Notes: generated by a model from the letters alone, not told the origin. Numbered from the stretch's first letter, positions 11,601 to 23,572 are shown. The stretch is 64,000 nucleotides of DNA from Microstegium vimineum (GCA_022036555.1 CM039126.1:12845591-12909590), one strand, 5' to 3'. Program-made: numbers and translations.

Positions 11601-13554
11601 ACGTGATCACCAACCAATGACGACGCCAATCCACTTTCATAGGACTGAATAACTGAAGCCAGTCATTGCCCAATATAATGTCATAGGAATTGAGGGGCAG
11701 CACCTTCAAGTCATGGTGAAAACCATACTGGCCAATGAACCACTGGGCTTGAAGCACATAAGAAGAACATTGCATGGTCGCACCATTTGCCACACGAACC
11801 CTGGTAACTGGTCCTGGCATCGTGTGCAAGTTAAGCTTCCCCACTGCAGATTGACTGACAAAAGAAGCAGAGCTCCCCGAATCCAGCAGAATTATAACAG
11901 GACTGCCCTGAATAAAGCCTTGAAACTGTAGTGTATTCACCTTTTTGCTAGCCTGGCCAGACTCAGCAAGTGCACAGAAATTCTCTTCCTATGATTCTTC
12001 TGCATGATCCTGTGGGGCAGGGGTTTCATTAGGAGAGAGAACTGCATATACCTCATCCAGGACATGGAGATCAACTTTCTGGGCACATTTGTGTCCTCGA
12101 GTCCACTTTTCACCACAGTAGTCACACAAGCCTTGAGCACGCCTGTAGGCCTTCAGATCAGCCAGCTTGCGGTCGAATGGCTGTCTGGGTTCAGCTGTTG
12201 CGCCCTCCTTCTTGTCGCCCGGTTGATGGCTTGGCGGCCGCTGATTCCAGCGCTGGTACTGGCCATCTCCCCGTCGAAACTCCCGACGTGGTGGTGGGTT
12301 GATCGCCTCTTCCTGCAATAGTGCCAGAGAATACGCAGTATCGAGGGAATTGGGACGAAGGACCATAATGCTAGCTCGGATCTCAGGAATTAAGCCCCCA
12401 ATGAATCGATTGATGTAGCGAAGAGGGTTTGTGGTAGGATCATATGTGGTGAGCTGGTCAATAAGATAGGCAAATTTATCTATGTATGGTTGGACTGCTG
12501 CAGTTTGGTGGATGCGATCAAGCTGGCGAAGCAGCGACTCATGCTAATCTCTGTCAAACCTAAGATGCAATGCAGAACAGAAATCGGGCCATGACATGGT
12601 CTTGAGTTTAGTGGACATGGACTGAACCCAGCTCTTTGCTGTCCCAGTGAAACGCATGCGGGAACACTGAATCCAAATGGCAGGATCAACAGAATTGATG
12701 CGAAAGTAGTCTTCAGCACAATCGATCTATAAACAGAGATCGGTGTCGTCAAAGGAAGGAAAATCCATCTTAGGTATTTTCCCAGAGTAATTATGTTGGG
12801 GATCTGGTGGCCGATTATGGAATTGAACGAGATCCGCAGCCATGCCATGTAATTTGACAGGAGGGGAATGGATGGAGTTCATACCCGTGACCGGGGGATG
12901 AACCAGGGTGGTGACAACCCCGTGCTCACCCTCCCGGTGCCAATGTTCGTCGCGGTGCCCGCTGGGCCGAGCAGCCATGTAGCTCGCAGACTTGAACGCG
13001 GCGTACTGCTCCGATGTTGGCGGCGCTTCAGTGTGAAACGCCACCGGTGTCTGCTCGAACTTGAACGGTGGGTCGACGCGCCCTGGTGTCGTGGCCTCCC
13101 CCTTGAGTGACGGCGCCGCGCTGGGCGTCGCGGTGGGCATCGCCTCGGCGTCGAACGTCGGGGCCGCGCTTGGCGACGCGGGGAACGGCGCCTCAGCGTA
13201 GATCGACGGCTCATGGAGGACGCCCTTGGTGTCGACGACCGCGCGAGTCCAATACTTGTCGAGCTTGGTGACGCGAAGGCGTAGGTCGTCGACCAGGCCA
13301 TCGTGGCCCATGCGCCAGTCGTTGAAGTCGGCGATGAGCTTCTCGATGGACTCGAGCCGGCCGTCCTGGCGCAACTCCGACTCGGCGATGCGACGCTCAA
13401 TGTTGGGGTCCACCGCCTGGAAGCGCTCCTCCAGGGCCACGTCCATGGCGAGAAAACAACGCTCGATGTTGGAGTTGACCTCGCCGATCTGCTTCTCCGT
13501 AGAGGCGGCCAGCTTCTGGATTTCCTTCAGCAGCGTATCCATATCGGCAGGCAT
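8581..13554 (-). pseudogene. Reina-like gag-pol polyprotein with five in-frame TAG codons
   Basis: One frame runs from the probable Met at 13554 (MPADMDTLLKEI) to TGA at 8581-8583 without any frameshift, broken only by TAG at 12727, 12544, 11989, 11455 and 11287 (lowest plus-strand coordinate of each). Order: gag with coiled N-terminal region; CCHC-like knuckle CDYCGEKWTRGHKC near 12090-12130; protease with LLDSGSS near 11870; RT with YHQIRM and FFDDILVFSR; RNase H (ETDASNKGVG); integrase HHCC and D,D,E (MDFVEGLP, ISDRDRVF, GQTERVNQ); chromodomain-like tail (VLIQWSGLP...ATWEDLE). Catalytic residues look intact in the open part (8581-11286). Four of the five stops fall where relatives favour Gln, one probably Trp. 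The element is transposition-incompetent in cis unless stops are suppressed, but could be mobilised in trans. Confidence 0.88.
8646..8657 (-). other. Polypurine tract
   Basis: On the minus strand AACAGAGGGGGG directly precedes the 3' LTR start TGTCAGC, the usual place for the plus-strand primer of reverse transcription. Confidence 0.75.
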
Positions 13555-13780
13555 GGCGGCGGTAGGGGCTCTCCGTGCGTAGTGGATGCGGACTGGAGGT
13601 TTAGGTTGGTTCACGGAAGCGGCGACGCAATTCCTCCACAAGCCAATTCGCGTGCTCTGGAATTACAGAGAACTCGACGGCGCAACAGCTCACTGACGCC
13701 GGCGAACTCGATCCAACCAAGGAGCGTTTGCAAAGCGGCCGATGGGATGCGAAATTGACGCCGGCCGGGATCGAATTGAA

Positions 13781-13791
13781 GCCTGATACCA
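13781..13791 (-). other. Primer binding site, initiator Met tRNA type
   Basis: Reverse complement TGGTATCAGGC starts 2 bases inside the 5' LTR end. The usual initiator-Met PBS is TGGTATCAGAGC, so this copy diverges after TGGTATCAG. Confidence 0.75.
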
Positions 13792-13793
13792 GG

Positions 13794-14152
13794 TGTTAGC
13801 AGTGAATTTGGGGTAGGAGAAGAGAGTTGGGGATTGAAGAGCACAGAGACGCGAGGTAGGAAAAGGAGCACGGGAGGAGCCGTGAGACAGGAGAATAGCG
13901 AGGAAGGATTGAGTTGTATTTTTCTGTTTTATGTTTGATGCCTCCCCTTTTTCCCCCTTGAGTCACCCAACTTATACATGGCACGAAGCCAACGTGAGCA
14001 CCGCAGGCGCAGCTGCGTGGATTCGTGCTCACGCCCACTCTGGACCGGAGGTGAGCTGGTTCGGTCGCCTTTCGCACTTGCTCCTCTTCAGTAGCACCTT
14101 GTCGACGTCATCCTCTTGCGTTGTATCACCGGTCGTGCCCAGGTTGCTGACA
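13794..14152 (-). repeat. 5' LTR of the Reina-like element
   Basis: 359 bp, partner of 8287-8645. The TSD copy ACTGC follows at 14153-14157. Confidence 0.92.
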
Positions 14153-14157
14153 ACTGC

Positions 14158-15226
14158 CCCTGATCGACCAGCTACCAGTATACATAAAGGAAAACATACA
14201 TCTTCAGAAGGGTATCTCGTAGTATAGCTGAGAGAACAACTTGGACGACAGTCGTCATATATATCCGCCATTTTCTCAAGATTGCCAGGACGAAAGTGCT
14301 ACGTGATCATACTACTTCATAACCACTACTTGTACTCCTTGTTACTACTAATGAAGGTTGGCTTGAAAAGTTGAGTACATACTTAGGGGACCATTGGTCC
14401 ATTACCATCTATAGATAGTACGTACCCAAATCAATACCCATGGCAACATACATGGGCAAACCAATAATTTAGGAGTGGTCACGGACACTAATCATGCATC
14501 ACACTGGCAGCCTTCACGCCTAGAGCACGTGTCATCCTCACATTGCATGCGTGCGGCCCTGCTCTGAAGGAGGAGGGAGCCCATTTTGTGTACTCAAATG
14601 GACAGACATAAGCAGGGCATCAGTACATTGTCGTGTCAAAATCTACATCTAACGCAGCGTGTACCTGGCGCCTTGCATCAGCGATGGTGGAGCTTAGCCT
14701 CCGGGCGGTGGGCGGCGGGCGACAGGCCACATGTCATGAGTTGTCGATTGGATAGGTGTTGCTTGATCCGGTAAAATCCACGGTGAATCGCAGGCCACCT
14801 CTCGTCTGTGTATGTTTGAACTACTCATGCATGTGATCGAAGTAGCTAGCGCCGTCTGCGATGATAGTTCCATGAGCCAAAGACCACAGAGGCACTGGTT
14901 AGACGATATTTGTTGGCCACATGCTCTACTATCTACGTCGTCATCCACCAACTTTGTGGCGCTAGTGAGTAGCCTCTCCAGCAAGGATATTCTTTCTTTA
15001 GTACGTAGCGTTTAATTCGCTCAACGACAGGGAGATCCTCATTTAATCTCAAAAAAGAAAAAAAGTGGAGATCCTCATTTCACTCCTGCAAGCTCCTCCC
15101 TCATTGTGTTCAATTCATTTCTTGGCATCCGGCATAGTAAGCTCCCCCTTCAACCTATTTATAGTGTTTCATGGTAAAACAAACTAGGTGCGGATCTAGC
15201 GGTGGGATTGGGGGCAGAGTTGGGGG
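14158..15226. other. Intergenic stretch, no gene
   Basis: Continues the sequence interrupted by the Reina-like insertion. No long frame with coding character and no repeat I recognise. Confidence 0.5.
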
Positions 15227-15747
15227 TAAGGATGGTAGCGGATTGGGTTCGGGGCGGATATACGTGGGTTTCGGGTCCAACGGGTTTGGGTTTGGTTTGG
15301 ATTTTTCACCCATGGTTTTTGGGTTCGGTTTCGGATTTTGGTTTTTGCCCGTGGATACCCAATGGATATCCGAAATATAATATTGTGAATAAAAACCTAT
15401 GTATTTTTATTAATAAATTATTTATGTAAGCTATTAAATTTGTTTCAAATTGAATAATGAAATTGTGCGTTGTTTATTGCCTAATATTTATACATTTGAA
15501 TATATATATATATATATATATCATACATATGTTGCTAAATATTTCTTATTATTTTTCTTATTGCTATATAGTGGTGGTTTTCAGATTTCGGTTAACCGTT
15601 CGGGTTTTGGGTATCCGTCGGATTTGGTTTCGGATCTGAATTTTCACCCGAAACGGTTTTCGGTGCGGTTTCGAATTTTAAGTTCGGGTTTCGAGTTCGG
15701 GTCCGTAAAGCCTCCACCCGATCTGAACCCCCCCGTTGTCATCCTTA
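15227..15747. mobile_element. Non-autonomous hAT-like element (tentative)
   Basis: Imperfect terminal inverted repeats: TAAGGATGGTAGCGG at the left, and TAAGGATGACAACGG as the reverse complement of the right end. Both subterminal regions are packed with GGGTTCGGGT/GGTTTCGG-like motifs typical of transposase-binding subterminal repeats. The core is AT-rich with a TA run at 15499-15521. No 8-bp target duplication is visible (GTTGGGGG against GGTACGTG), so the boundaries or class may be wrong. Confidence 0.45.
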
Positions 15748-15928
15748 GGTACGTGGGGGGATCTAGCACCATACCCCCCACCGAACCATTAGAGCCCTAT
15801 AATGCAACGATATGAAATTGTCGCATAGGGCCAAAATCGTGGCAACATGTGCCGATTGTCATGGAGTCACTTTTATTGATATGCATCACACATAAAAAAC
15901 ATGTCAATGACACTAGAAACCAAACAGT

Positions 15929-16051
15929 CATGTTCGCTTGGTTTATCAGTTACTGATACAGTATTTTTCTCTCACAACAAACATCCAAAAACATTTTTTT
16001 CTCACAACAAAATATCCAAAAACAGTATCAGTCAACTTATCAGCCACCAAC
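15929..16051. repeat. Degenerate hAT-like MITE (GTTCGCTTGG/TTATCAGCC family)
   Basis: Left part TTCGCTTGGTTTATCAG and right part CAACTTATCAGCC are opposed, with an internally duplicated TTTCTCTCACAACAAA segment. Related pieces occur near 1596-1680, 30632-30745 and 40791-40919. Confidence 0.5.
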
Positions 16052-18632
16052 ATGATATGTGTATATATATACGTCCCCTTCCCGTGAACTTATGCTGGCT
16101 ATTTCTTTTTACTAATCGAAATCGTTCAGTTCTGATGGGCCAAATCCATTCCGCTTTCGTGGTTGTACCGATGGAGATGCACCATCGAGAGCCGACAAGC
16201 ATAGAAGAGTCCTGCTGTGTCTAGATTCACTCCAAGGAAGCTGGTGGACCCGCAATGCCATTCAATTTTCGCTAATCCTGCCACCTGTTTCCCTCCCTTT
16301 AGGGCGCCTCCAACAAGCTAGCGATTTCGCTAGCTTGACATCACGTTTCTGTCGACGTGGAGCTGAGAGAGGGTAAAAAGTATGACGCTAGCGCTTGCTT
16401 GCGCGATAGTCTCGCACGGTAACCAAGAGAGCACATCTCTACGCTTTCTACAACATGATCAGAATGCTACTAGTTTTATGGTTTATTTAATCTATACCTG
16501 CCACGTCAGCTGGCTATTTGGATTCCACCACTGCGGACGCCCTTACTATTCGATGCACATCCTCATCCCTATATACACATACCCTACTAGGCAGCTGTCA
16601 GCCTGCTTTGTTTGCCAAAAATATTTTACACATTTGACTCTCTGCCTTATCTTTCACACATATCTTTGACCATTATTATTTTTTTTCAAAAAAAACATAG
16701 TATTGAATTAATTTAATTTAATTTAATGTGATATTGCAAGTATTTTTTTCCTAACACATTTGAATATTGCAAGTGTTTTTTCTAACACAAATATACTCAT
16801 ATATCGCGAATAGCTTGAGCTTGTAAAGCTGGACAAGCGAAGATCGATGATGACAAGGATTGCAATCTACTACTATAGGTATAATAGAGATGACGACAGG
16901 CCGCGGAAGAGAAGGAACTAAAAACACAGCATGCATGTGGGGGCTGTTAGCGAGGTTTGCTGGGGTGCCGCCGGCCGGACAGCCGGAGACGGGGAGGGAT
17001 TGAAGCGATGTTTTTGTACGCGCGCTCCCGGCCGTCTCCCGCGCGGCGCGCAAAACGGACATGCATGCCACCGGCCGGCCACATGTGTGCCGCGCGCGAC
17101 GACGTGGTCACGCACACGTCGCGTGAGAGGGGCAGCAGCGGCACATGCCATGGATGCATGCTGCCGCCTGGCGGCAGGGCGTGCTGGACGTCGCTCTCCA
17201 TCGCACGCCCGGCAGCATGCCAATGCAGCCATGCAGCAGGGAACGCAGGCAGGGCACATGCATGGCGCATGCCGTAGGGTAGAGACGCCGTAGCTAGGGA
17301 ATGGGCTTGATGCTGCCGCCATGCCTATCCATATTTCAATAGACGGCTGGTTCAGAGCGATCCACGGTACATGCTACATTACTGTATACTCATTCAATTC
17401 ATGGGCATGTGTGTTTGGTATATGGTGATTGGTGAACACACACCCACTGGCACTAACGCTCGCTCATGCATGCACAGACGGCGATAGGTTGAAGCTAGCG
17501 TGCTTCCTGCTAGCTCTTGTTCATCAACTAGGCCGTCTTCAACAATGTCACTTTAGTTAGCTCATGTCAATATATTTTTCTTACGTGAAAAAAGAGAAGA
17601 CGGAAAGAAGAAGAGATTATCTTTTACTATCTTAACATTTATTTCACTCAGAAAACGAAATAATTTATTCGGAAAAAAAAAACAGGATAATCTCGAATGA
17701 AAGAGAGACAAAGAAAAATATAGAAGAAAATATTATTTACATGTGGAGTTCATATAATGGAATGACAATGACGACATAACATGAATGAGCTAGCTGATGT
17801 CTCACCGAGGACACCTATCATCACAATCACAAATATAAAGGGGCTGTTTTATTTTCTCGATCGATCTGCGCCAAGAAAAACTAAGGTCAGCTCGTGAATG
17901 GAACGAATACTAAAAAATCATGAGATGAATGATGGATCGGTCGTTGGGTACAGTCCGGACTGTACACAGAACAAGGGATGGAACGACGACATATACATAA
18001 ATCCATGCGATTTACGTACGTATTCTACGTACGTAGCCGTCACATGCATGTGTCCAGCCCTGCAGCTGCAGCTGCAGGCGCAGGCGCAGGCAACCGAATT
18101 AACGACGACCGACCGGCCGGGGTCCGGTTCCTCATTCCTCTGCCTGCACAATGCACATGCGCTTGTTCCGATTCCACCAGCACACACAGAGATCCACAAT
18201 TAATCCTGACAGTGGTCAATGTACTACTAGGCGGCTGCGCTACACGGCCTGGGGAGCCAGACGCACACACACTCTAGAGCTAGCCGCTACAGGGGCAGTT
18301 ATTAGTGTTCCGGACGGACGTATATAATGTCACGCAACCTGCACACATCTCATGCGGCATGTGAAATAATTGGACAATCAATCTAATGCCAACAGCACGT
18401 ACGTACGTAGGAGTATTGTCGCTTGTCCAACACAATCATCTGCTGCATGTGCTGTGTGTCGTCGGATACTACGCCCGCATCAGCTGCAGGCGCTACGAGA
18501 TCGAGTATTATCGTTGATCCAGCCCCACCCACTGCTGCAAGATGTAGCCATGCATCGTGCTCTCTCCTATTATATTATTATGGTGCATAATATATATAAT
18601 TAGGTATATACAGCTTCACAAAAATAGACGGT
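16052..18632. other. Intergenic stretch with a GC-rich island, no convincing gene
   Basis: 16920-17290 is strongly GC-rich and several overlapping frames are open on both strands, as expected from composition. None has a recognisable domain. CATGCATG-like (RY) motifs recur around 16930, 17061, 17152, 17255, 17466 and 18043. The remainder is AT-rich and anonymous. Confidence 0.5.
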
Positions 18633-18635
18633 TAA

Positions 18636-18879
18636 GAGCAACTTTAGTGGAACCCCTAAACAGACCCCTATTCTAAATCTAGGGACTTGATCTAAAAAAA
18701 ATCACTTCAATGCACCTCTTATTTGAGCTCCCATTTTAGGATGACTCTCAAAATTTAGTTTTGGGTCCCCAGTAAAGAGGCCCTTCTATTCCTCTTCCCC
18801 CAAATTAGAGACTATAGCTGGAGTTAGACTTTGAATTTGGCCCTTAAATTTTACAGGGCACCTCCCAAATAGAAATGTA
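18636..18879. repeat. Tourist-like MITE, left part, interrupted by the CACTA element
   Basis: Starts GAGCAACTTTAG after a TAA (18633-18635). The right part, 29053-29087, ends GATGCTC followed by TAA (29088-29090). Removing the CACTA insertion plus one GTA restores a unit of about 279 bp with opposed GAGCA ends and a 3-bp TAA duplication, typical of PIF/Harbinger MITEs. Confidence 0.75.
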
Positions 18880-18904
18880 CACTAGTACAAAAAACGTTTT
18901 TAGA

Positions 18905-19145
18905 GGTGGTGGTAGAGGCATTAGTACAGGCGGCAAAGCCCACCACCTGTACTGGGGGTCAGTACTAATCGGCCCACAGTACAGGCGGCGAGCTGTGAGC
19001 CGCCTGTGAAAATGGATTTTCACAGACGGTTCACTTTGTCAACCGCCTGTGTAAATAGTTATTTACACAGGCGGCTCACTTTGTCAGCCGCCCGTGAAAA
19101 TCCATTTTTCACAAGCGGCTCACTCTGTGTGCCGCCTGTGTAATT
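18905..19145. repeat. Left subterminal repeat array of the CACTA element
   Basis: Repeated ACAGGCGG and CCGCCTGT(G/A) units in both orientations, often as inverted pairs around GTGAAAAT or GTGTAAAT. In En/Spm-type elements such motifs bind the element's accessory protein; that role here is inferred. Confidence 0.8.
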
Positions 19146-19359
19146 ATTTTTTTTATTTTAAATTTCAATATTTACCTCCACTCCACACTGTACTATATTT
19201 GTCACAATATATATAAGATATGCAAACATGAACAATAAAATTGCATCATACATACAACACATATACATATTACATATGTATCCACATGAAATCAAACATC
19301 AAGCATAAAATTACATATAATACACGTCATTTCAAGTTATGAGTGCAACCATTTGGTGT

Positions 19360-22148
19360 TTACATGTCATTTCGTTTCAAGTTTAGACCTGCTGTGTCTG
19401 TCAGCGCTCTAAATCCTTCACTTGCTAAATCACCGGCTTCATCAAAATATGCTCCGGTACTTGGAATTATTTCTCTCATAATAAAACCGCACAAGTCTGC
19501 TACTATATTTTCCATAGTTTTTGGAGTGAATGACACGTCCTTTCCTTTGCTTCTCGGCTGGAAACAAAGTTTAAAAGCATCAGTGACACATGTCCAATAT
19601 TAATATTTCCAACTTTAATGAGAAAACTTCATACATAGATATTTTTTACCATATTTTTATCCCTGACGTATCGTCCCCGCTGCCTTATGAACTCACACAC
19701 ATAGTATCCACAGTAGACCGATCCAGGTGGTTGCTTGTGGCACTATGTAATTAATGAGCAAAAGATTAAACTAAAATTGTCATGCCTTGTGTATTATTTA
19801 TATGATGATATGTGTTCGGACAACTTATCGGATAATGGTGTTGTATCGTCAATGGCACACTAGGATCTGAGCGGACGACGTCGACCGGTCCTTTTTGCTT
19901 CTTATAAAACCGCCATGCCCTGTAGATATCGAATATAAAACACTATAGTTATTTAAACTCTAATTCATATAAGTACGGATGCGGTTGGATGTTGGCTCAC
20001 CTTTCTAAATGAATCAGGAATGTTTGATACGACTGAGGAGGACAATGTAAGGAGTCTAGGACAAGCACCTTCCCTTCGAATGGATATATATAAAAAACAA
20101 TCCAATGGTCACTGCACGAATAAACGAGTGAGCGACATATGTACTTAGGGTTGTTAACACGATAATTTGAAGTACGTATACGAGGTCACGCTTACCCAAA
20201 GTTGTAGGGTGCCAATATAAAATCCCTGTACTTATATCTCAGCATTGCTCTACCGAGATAGAGGGCATATGTGTCCTCGTATTTTCGTTGCAATGCCTTT
20301 ACAGCTTCTGCAACTTGTTATGGTGTTTTGTCCTTCTCTATCTTTGCTCTATCTTCATTTGTAAGTACAAATTTGTGCATATTTTCTTGTAACCTGATTG
20401 GACTCAGGTAACCTACCATCGTGCCTGTAGTTAACGATCTCTGCTCGTGGTCTTGCAAACTACATATAACATCCACATATTAGAGTTTATCACATTCCAA
20501 AATTTAATAATAACAATGTGTGTCCATGAGTGATACTTACAGGCACCAGATTGTAATGAGTTGGACGTCAAGTTTTCTATAGTTCAACAGCAGGTGCATG
20601 TCCTCGAAGATAACAAATGCCTCGCTTTTATCCTGGCCAGTAGCAAACACGTCTGCTGGTATGTTAACACTAACTGCATGCAGGCCAGCATTCACTGCTC
20701 TCATGTACCAGTCATGAAACCTTTTTATCGTCCATGGACCATTTTCAAGCACCGTCCATTGCAGCATAGGCCTCCCGGGCACGTAGTTACTGGGGACATT
20801 GACATAATCATCAACCGTTGGCTTTCTTATATCCTGAAGGGTCAATGGTGTATTTGACGGCGGTTCGACATGAACATCGCCAATTGGGGCTTCCTTTGTT
20901 GGTGGCACGGTTTCAGTTGCTTGGTCGGCGGCTTCCTTATTCTGTGGCGGTTCGAGCTCAACGACTTGTGCCGTCCGCTGCTTTCCAATCCCTTTCAGAA
21001 ATAGAACTGTGCCTGCTGCTTTCCCCTTTTTTGGCTCATGGGGAGAAACCAATTTTGGAATTGGAAATTTCTTTGCCTTCTTGGAGGCCGGTGCTTGTGG
21101 GGGAGTTTGCTCTGCTTCCTTTTGCTTTGGTGGTGGCGGGGGAGTTTGCTCTACCTCCTTCTCTGGTGTTGTGTCCTTCTTGGCTGGCGGAGTCTGCTGC
21201 TCAGGCATGTTCATGGTCAGCCCCTCGAGCTCATCCAGCGAGAATGACATATCATGTATTGGGGATGACGACGGTGGCTCATAAATATACGGGGATGCTG
21301 GGGCATGCATTGGCGATGCTGGTTGTTGACTTGTTTCGACCTCTTGGGATGCTTGATGGACTTATGGGGAGGGTGCCGTTGGTGGATCAATCAACCGTAC
21401 GTACCGTCTCGGCCATTGTATGAAGTTCTTGATTGCTTGTCCAAGCTTCTCTATACCCTCAGAGGTCGGGATGTCGATGAAGTCGTCTTCATATGCACTC
21501 TCGACCGTCAACACTTCCACCCTGCAGTATGCATCTTGCATCTCGACACCATGGAACATACGTCCAGGGATGGCATTGCATGTGGCCACTTGCTTTGTAT
21601 GTTGATTCCTAAGGCCATATCCAATTAACAATGAGCAAGGTCAAGGTTTATCAATATCGTCAACTGGATAATGATCCTTATTTGATGTTGACGCTATACT
21701 GCTTTGAAAGAGCATAGATTGTGTGGCCGTCTCCTGGCTACCCAAGGGTTGAGCTGGGCCTAGGACATACTGCATATATGAAGGAGTTTGTGATGTCATC
21801 TGTTGAGCAGACACTGCTCCCGCCAACCGCTTCATCACTTCAGGATCAGGGTTTTTAACGAAGTCTTCTATCAAATCCCTAAATTTTTTGGCAGCCTGCA
21901 CATACATACACATGCATTATTCTCTCGTATAGACAATCTACGAGCATATATACCTCATCATCATTTGGCTCAGCTTCAGGCTCGTAATTAGGGTCACGCT
22001 CCAACTCAAGACGGGCCTTCTTAGCTCTAGGAGATTCACGTGGTGATACGCTCAGGCTCCTATAAGGTTCGGATCCAGCGGAGTCAGATCCAGGTGTACC
22101 ATCCTGGGCATCGGCCTGCTCAGCGTTTGATGGAGTACTCATCTGCAT
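19360..22148 (-). pseudogene. CACTA-associated Ulp1 (C48) cysteine protease gene, decayed
   Basis: A multi-exon minus-strand gene. First exon about 21954-22148 (acidic, Ser/Pro-rich, MSTPSNAEQ...), donor GTATAT. The next exon, from 21895, runs on in one frame, broken by TGA at 21641 and TAA at 21362, through FIQWPRRYVRL, a Pro/Glu/Lys-rich stretch (QTPPPPPKQKE) and the GPWTIKRFHDWYMRA...IFEDMHLLLNYRKLDV domain, to donor GTAAGT near 20540. Downstream pieces are YALYLGRAMLRYKYRDFILAPYN, SDHWIVFYIYPFEGKVLVLDSL and GSVYCGYYVCEFIRQRGRYV, with the His (HW), Asp (LDSL) and Cys (YCGYYV) expected of a Ulp1 triad. The last exon ends in TAA at 19360-19362. One more TAA lies in the Ulp1 part. Such proteases accompany many grass CACTA and Mutator elements. 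Exon limits are approximate. Confidence 0.75.
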
Positions 22149-22149
22149 G

Positions 22150-23245
22150 GAATATAAGTATAAAAATGGATGTACACTAAATTAACTAAGTAAACTAACT
22201 CTAATTATGCATGAAATATAAGTATTAACATGAAATATAAGTATTAACATGGAAAAAACACTAACTTAAAAAAGTATTAACACTAAACTAACTAACTAAA
22301 TTAACTAAGTAAACTAACTAAAATAACTAAGTACTAGAGTTATATTTAACTTAACTTAACTAATTATGCATGAAATATAACTACACTAACTAAACTTAAC
22401 TAACTAAATTATGTATGAAATATAACTAACTATGCAAAAATGATTTTTCTACTAGAGTTATATTTAACTACTAGAGTTATATTTAACTTAACTAATTATG
22501 CATGAAATATAACTAAACTTAACTAACTAAATTATGCATGAAATATAACTTACTATGCAAAAATGATTTTTCTACTAGAGTTATATTTAACTACTAGAGT
22601 TATATTTAACTTAACTTAACTAATTATGCATCAAATATAAGTAAACTAACTAAACTTAACTAACTAAATTAACTAATTAACTAAATTAATTTACTAACAA
22701 AATTAACTAAACAACTAATAAACTAAACTAATTAAATTAACTAATAAAATTAACTAAACTAACTAATAAACTAAACTAATTAAATTAACTAATTAAAAAC
22801 TAACTAAATTAACTAATTCAAAAAAACTAATTCAAAAAACTAAATTAACTAATTAAAAAAACTAATTAAATTAACTACTTAAAAACTAACTAAATTAACT
22901 AATTTAAAAAACTAATTAAAAAACCTAAATTAACTAATTAAAAAAACTAATTAAATTAACTACTTAAAAACTAACTAAATTAACTAATTAAAAAACTAAT
23001 TAAAAAACCTAAATTAACTAATTAAAAAAACTAATTAAAAAAACTAATTAAAAAAGATAATTAAAAAACCTAAATTAACTAATTAAAAAACTAATTAAAA
23101 AAACTAATTAAATTAACTACTTAAAAACTAACTAAATAAACTAACTAAACTAACTAATAAACTAAACTAATTAAATTAACTAATTAAATTAACTACCCTA
23201 ACTAAATAAACTAATTACTAAAAACCGAATTAACTAATTAAAAAA
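22150..23245. repeat. AT-rich low-complexity tract of AACTAA/AATTAACT units
   Basis: About 1.1 kb built almost entirely of AACTAACTAAATTAACTAATT-like words with slippage-type variants, lying between the protease gene and a GC-rich block. It may be transcribed as the 5' leader or intron of the protease gene (inference). Confidence 0.85.
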
Positions 23246-23560
23246 AAGCAAATGGAGCAGCGTGGCCGGCGGTGGCGGTGGCGGCGGAGCGTACCTCGAT
23301 CTCGACGGTGGCGGTGGCGGTGGAGCAGCTGGTGGCGGTGGAGCAGTGGCGGCGGCAGTGGCGGCGGCGCGTCCGCGGTGGAGCAGCGGCGGCGATGGAG
23401 CAGCTCGGCGGCCGGTGGAGCAGCGGCGCGTAGGCGGACGGTGAAGCAACGGCGGCGGTGGAGCAGCGGTGGCGAAATTGGGCAGCCTGATGGCGTCGGA
23501 TTCAAAAATCGCGCCTCCGGTGACTTAGAAATTTTCGGAGTGCCGCGCGCTGTAATTTAT
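23246..23560. repeat. GC-rich GGTGGAGCAGCGGCGGC minisatellite inside the CACTA element
   Basis: Imperfect tandem GGCGGTGGAGCAG units give open frames on both strands (Arg/Pro/His-rich one way, Gly/Arg/Trp-rich the other). I take these as compositional. The block lies just upstream of the protease gene's AT-rich leader and could be its promoter-proximal region or first exon. Confidence 0.6.
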
Positions 23561-23572
23561 ATTGGACGACAT

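Larger units (their letters stand above)
8287..14152 (-). mobile_element. Complete Ty3/gypsy chromovirus (Reina-like), TSD ACTGC
   Basis: A 5866-bp element on the minus strand with two 359-bp LTRs (8287-8645 and 13794-14152), flanked by ACTGC at 8282-8286 and 14153-14157. The PBS at 13781-13791 reads TGGTATCAGGC on the minus strand, close to the initiator Met tRNA type. The polypurine tract is at 8646-8657. Internal order gag, protease, RT, RNase H, integrase, chromodomain is that of Ty3/gypsy chromoviruses. Small size, short LTRs and the C-terminal chromodomain point to the Reina lineage. The LTRs differ at about 12 of 359 sites, mostly transitions. At the commonly used grass rate of 1.3e-8 per site per year this suggests roughly 1-1.5 million years. 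Confidence 0.92.

Noticed and set aside
16918..17322. Overlapping 100-130-codon frames on both strands
   Set aside because: Three or more frames are open at once in a GC-rich block, with Arg/Ala/His/Cys-rich compositional products and no family.
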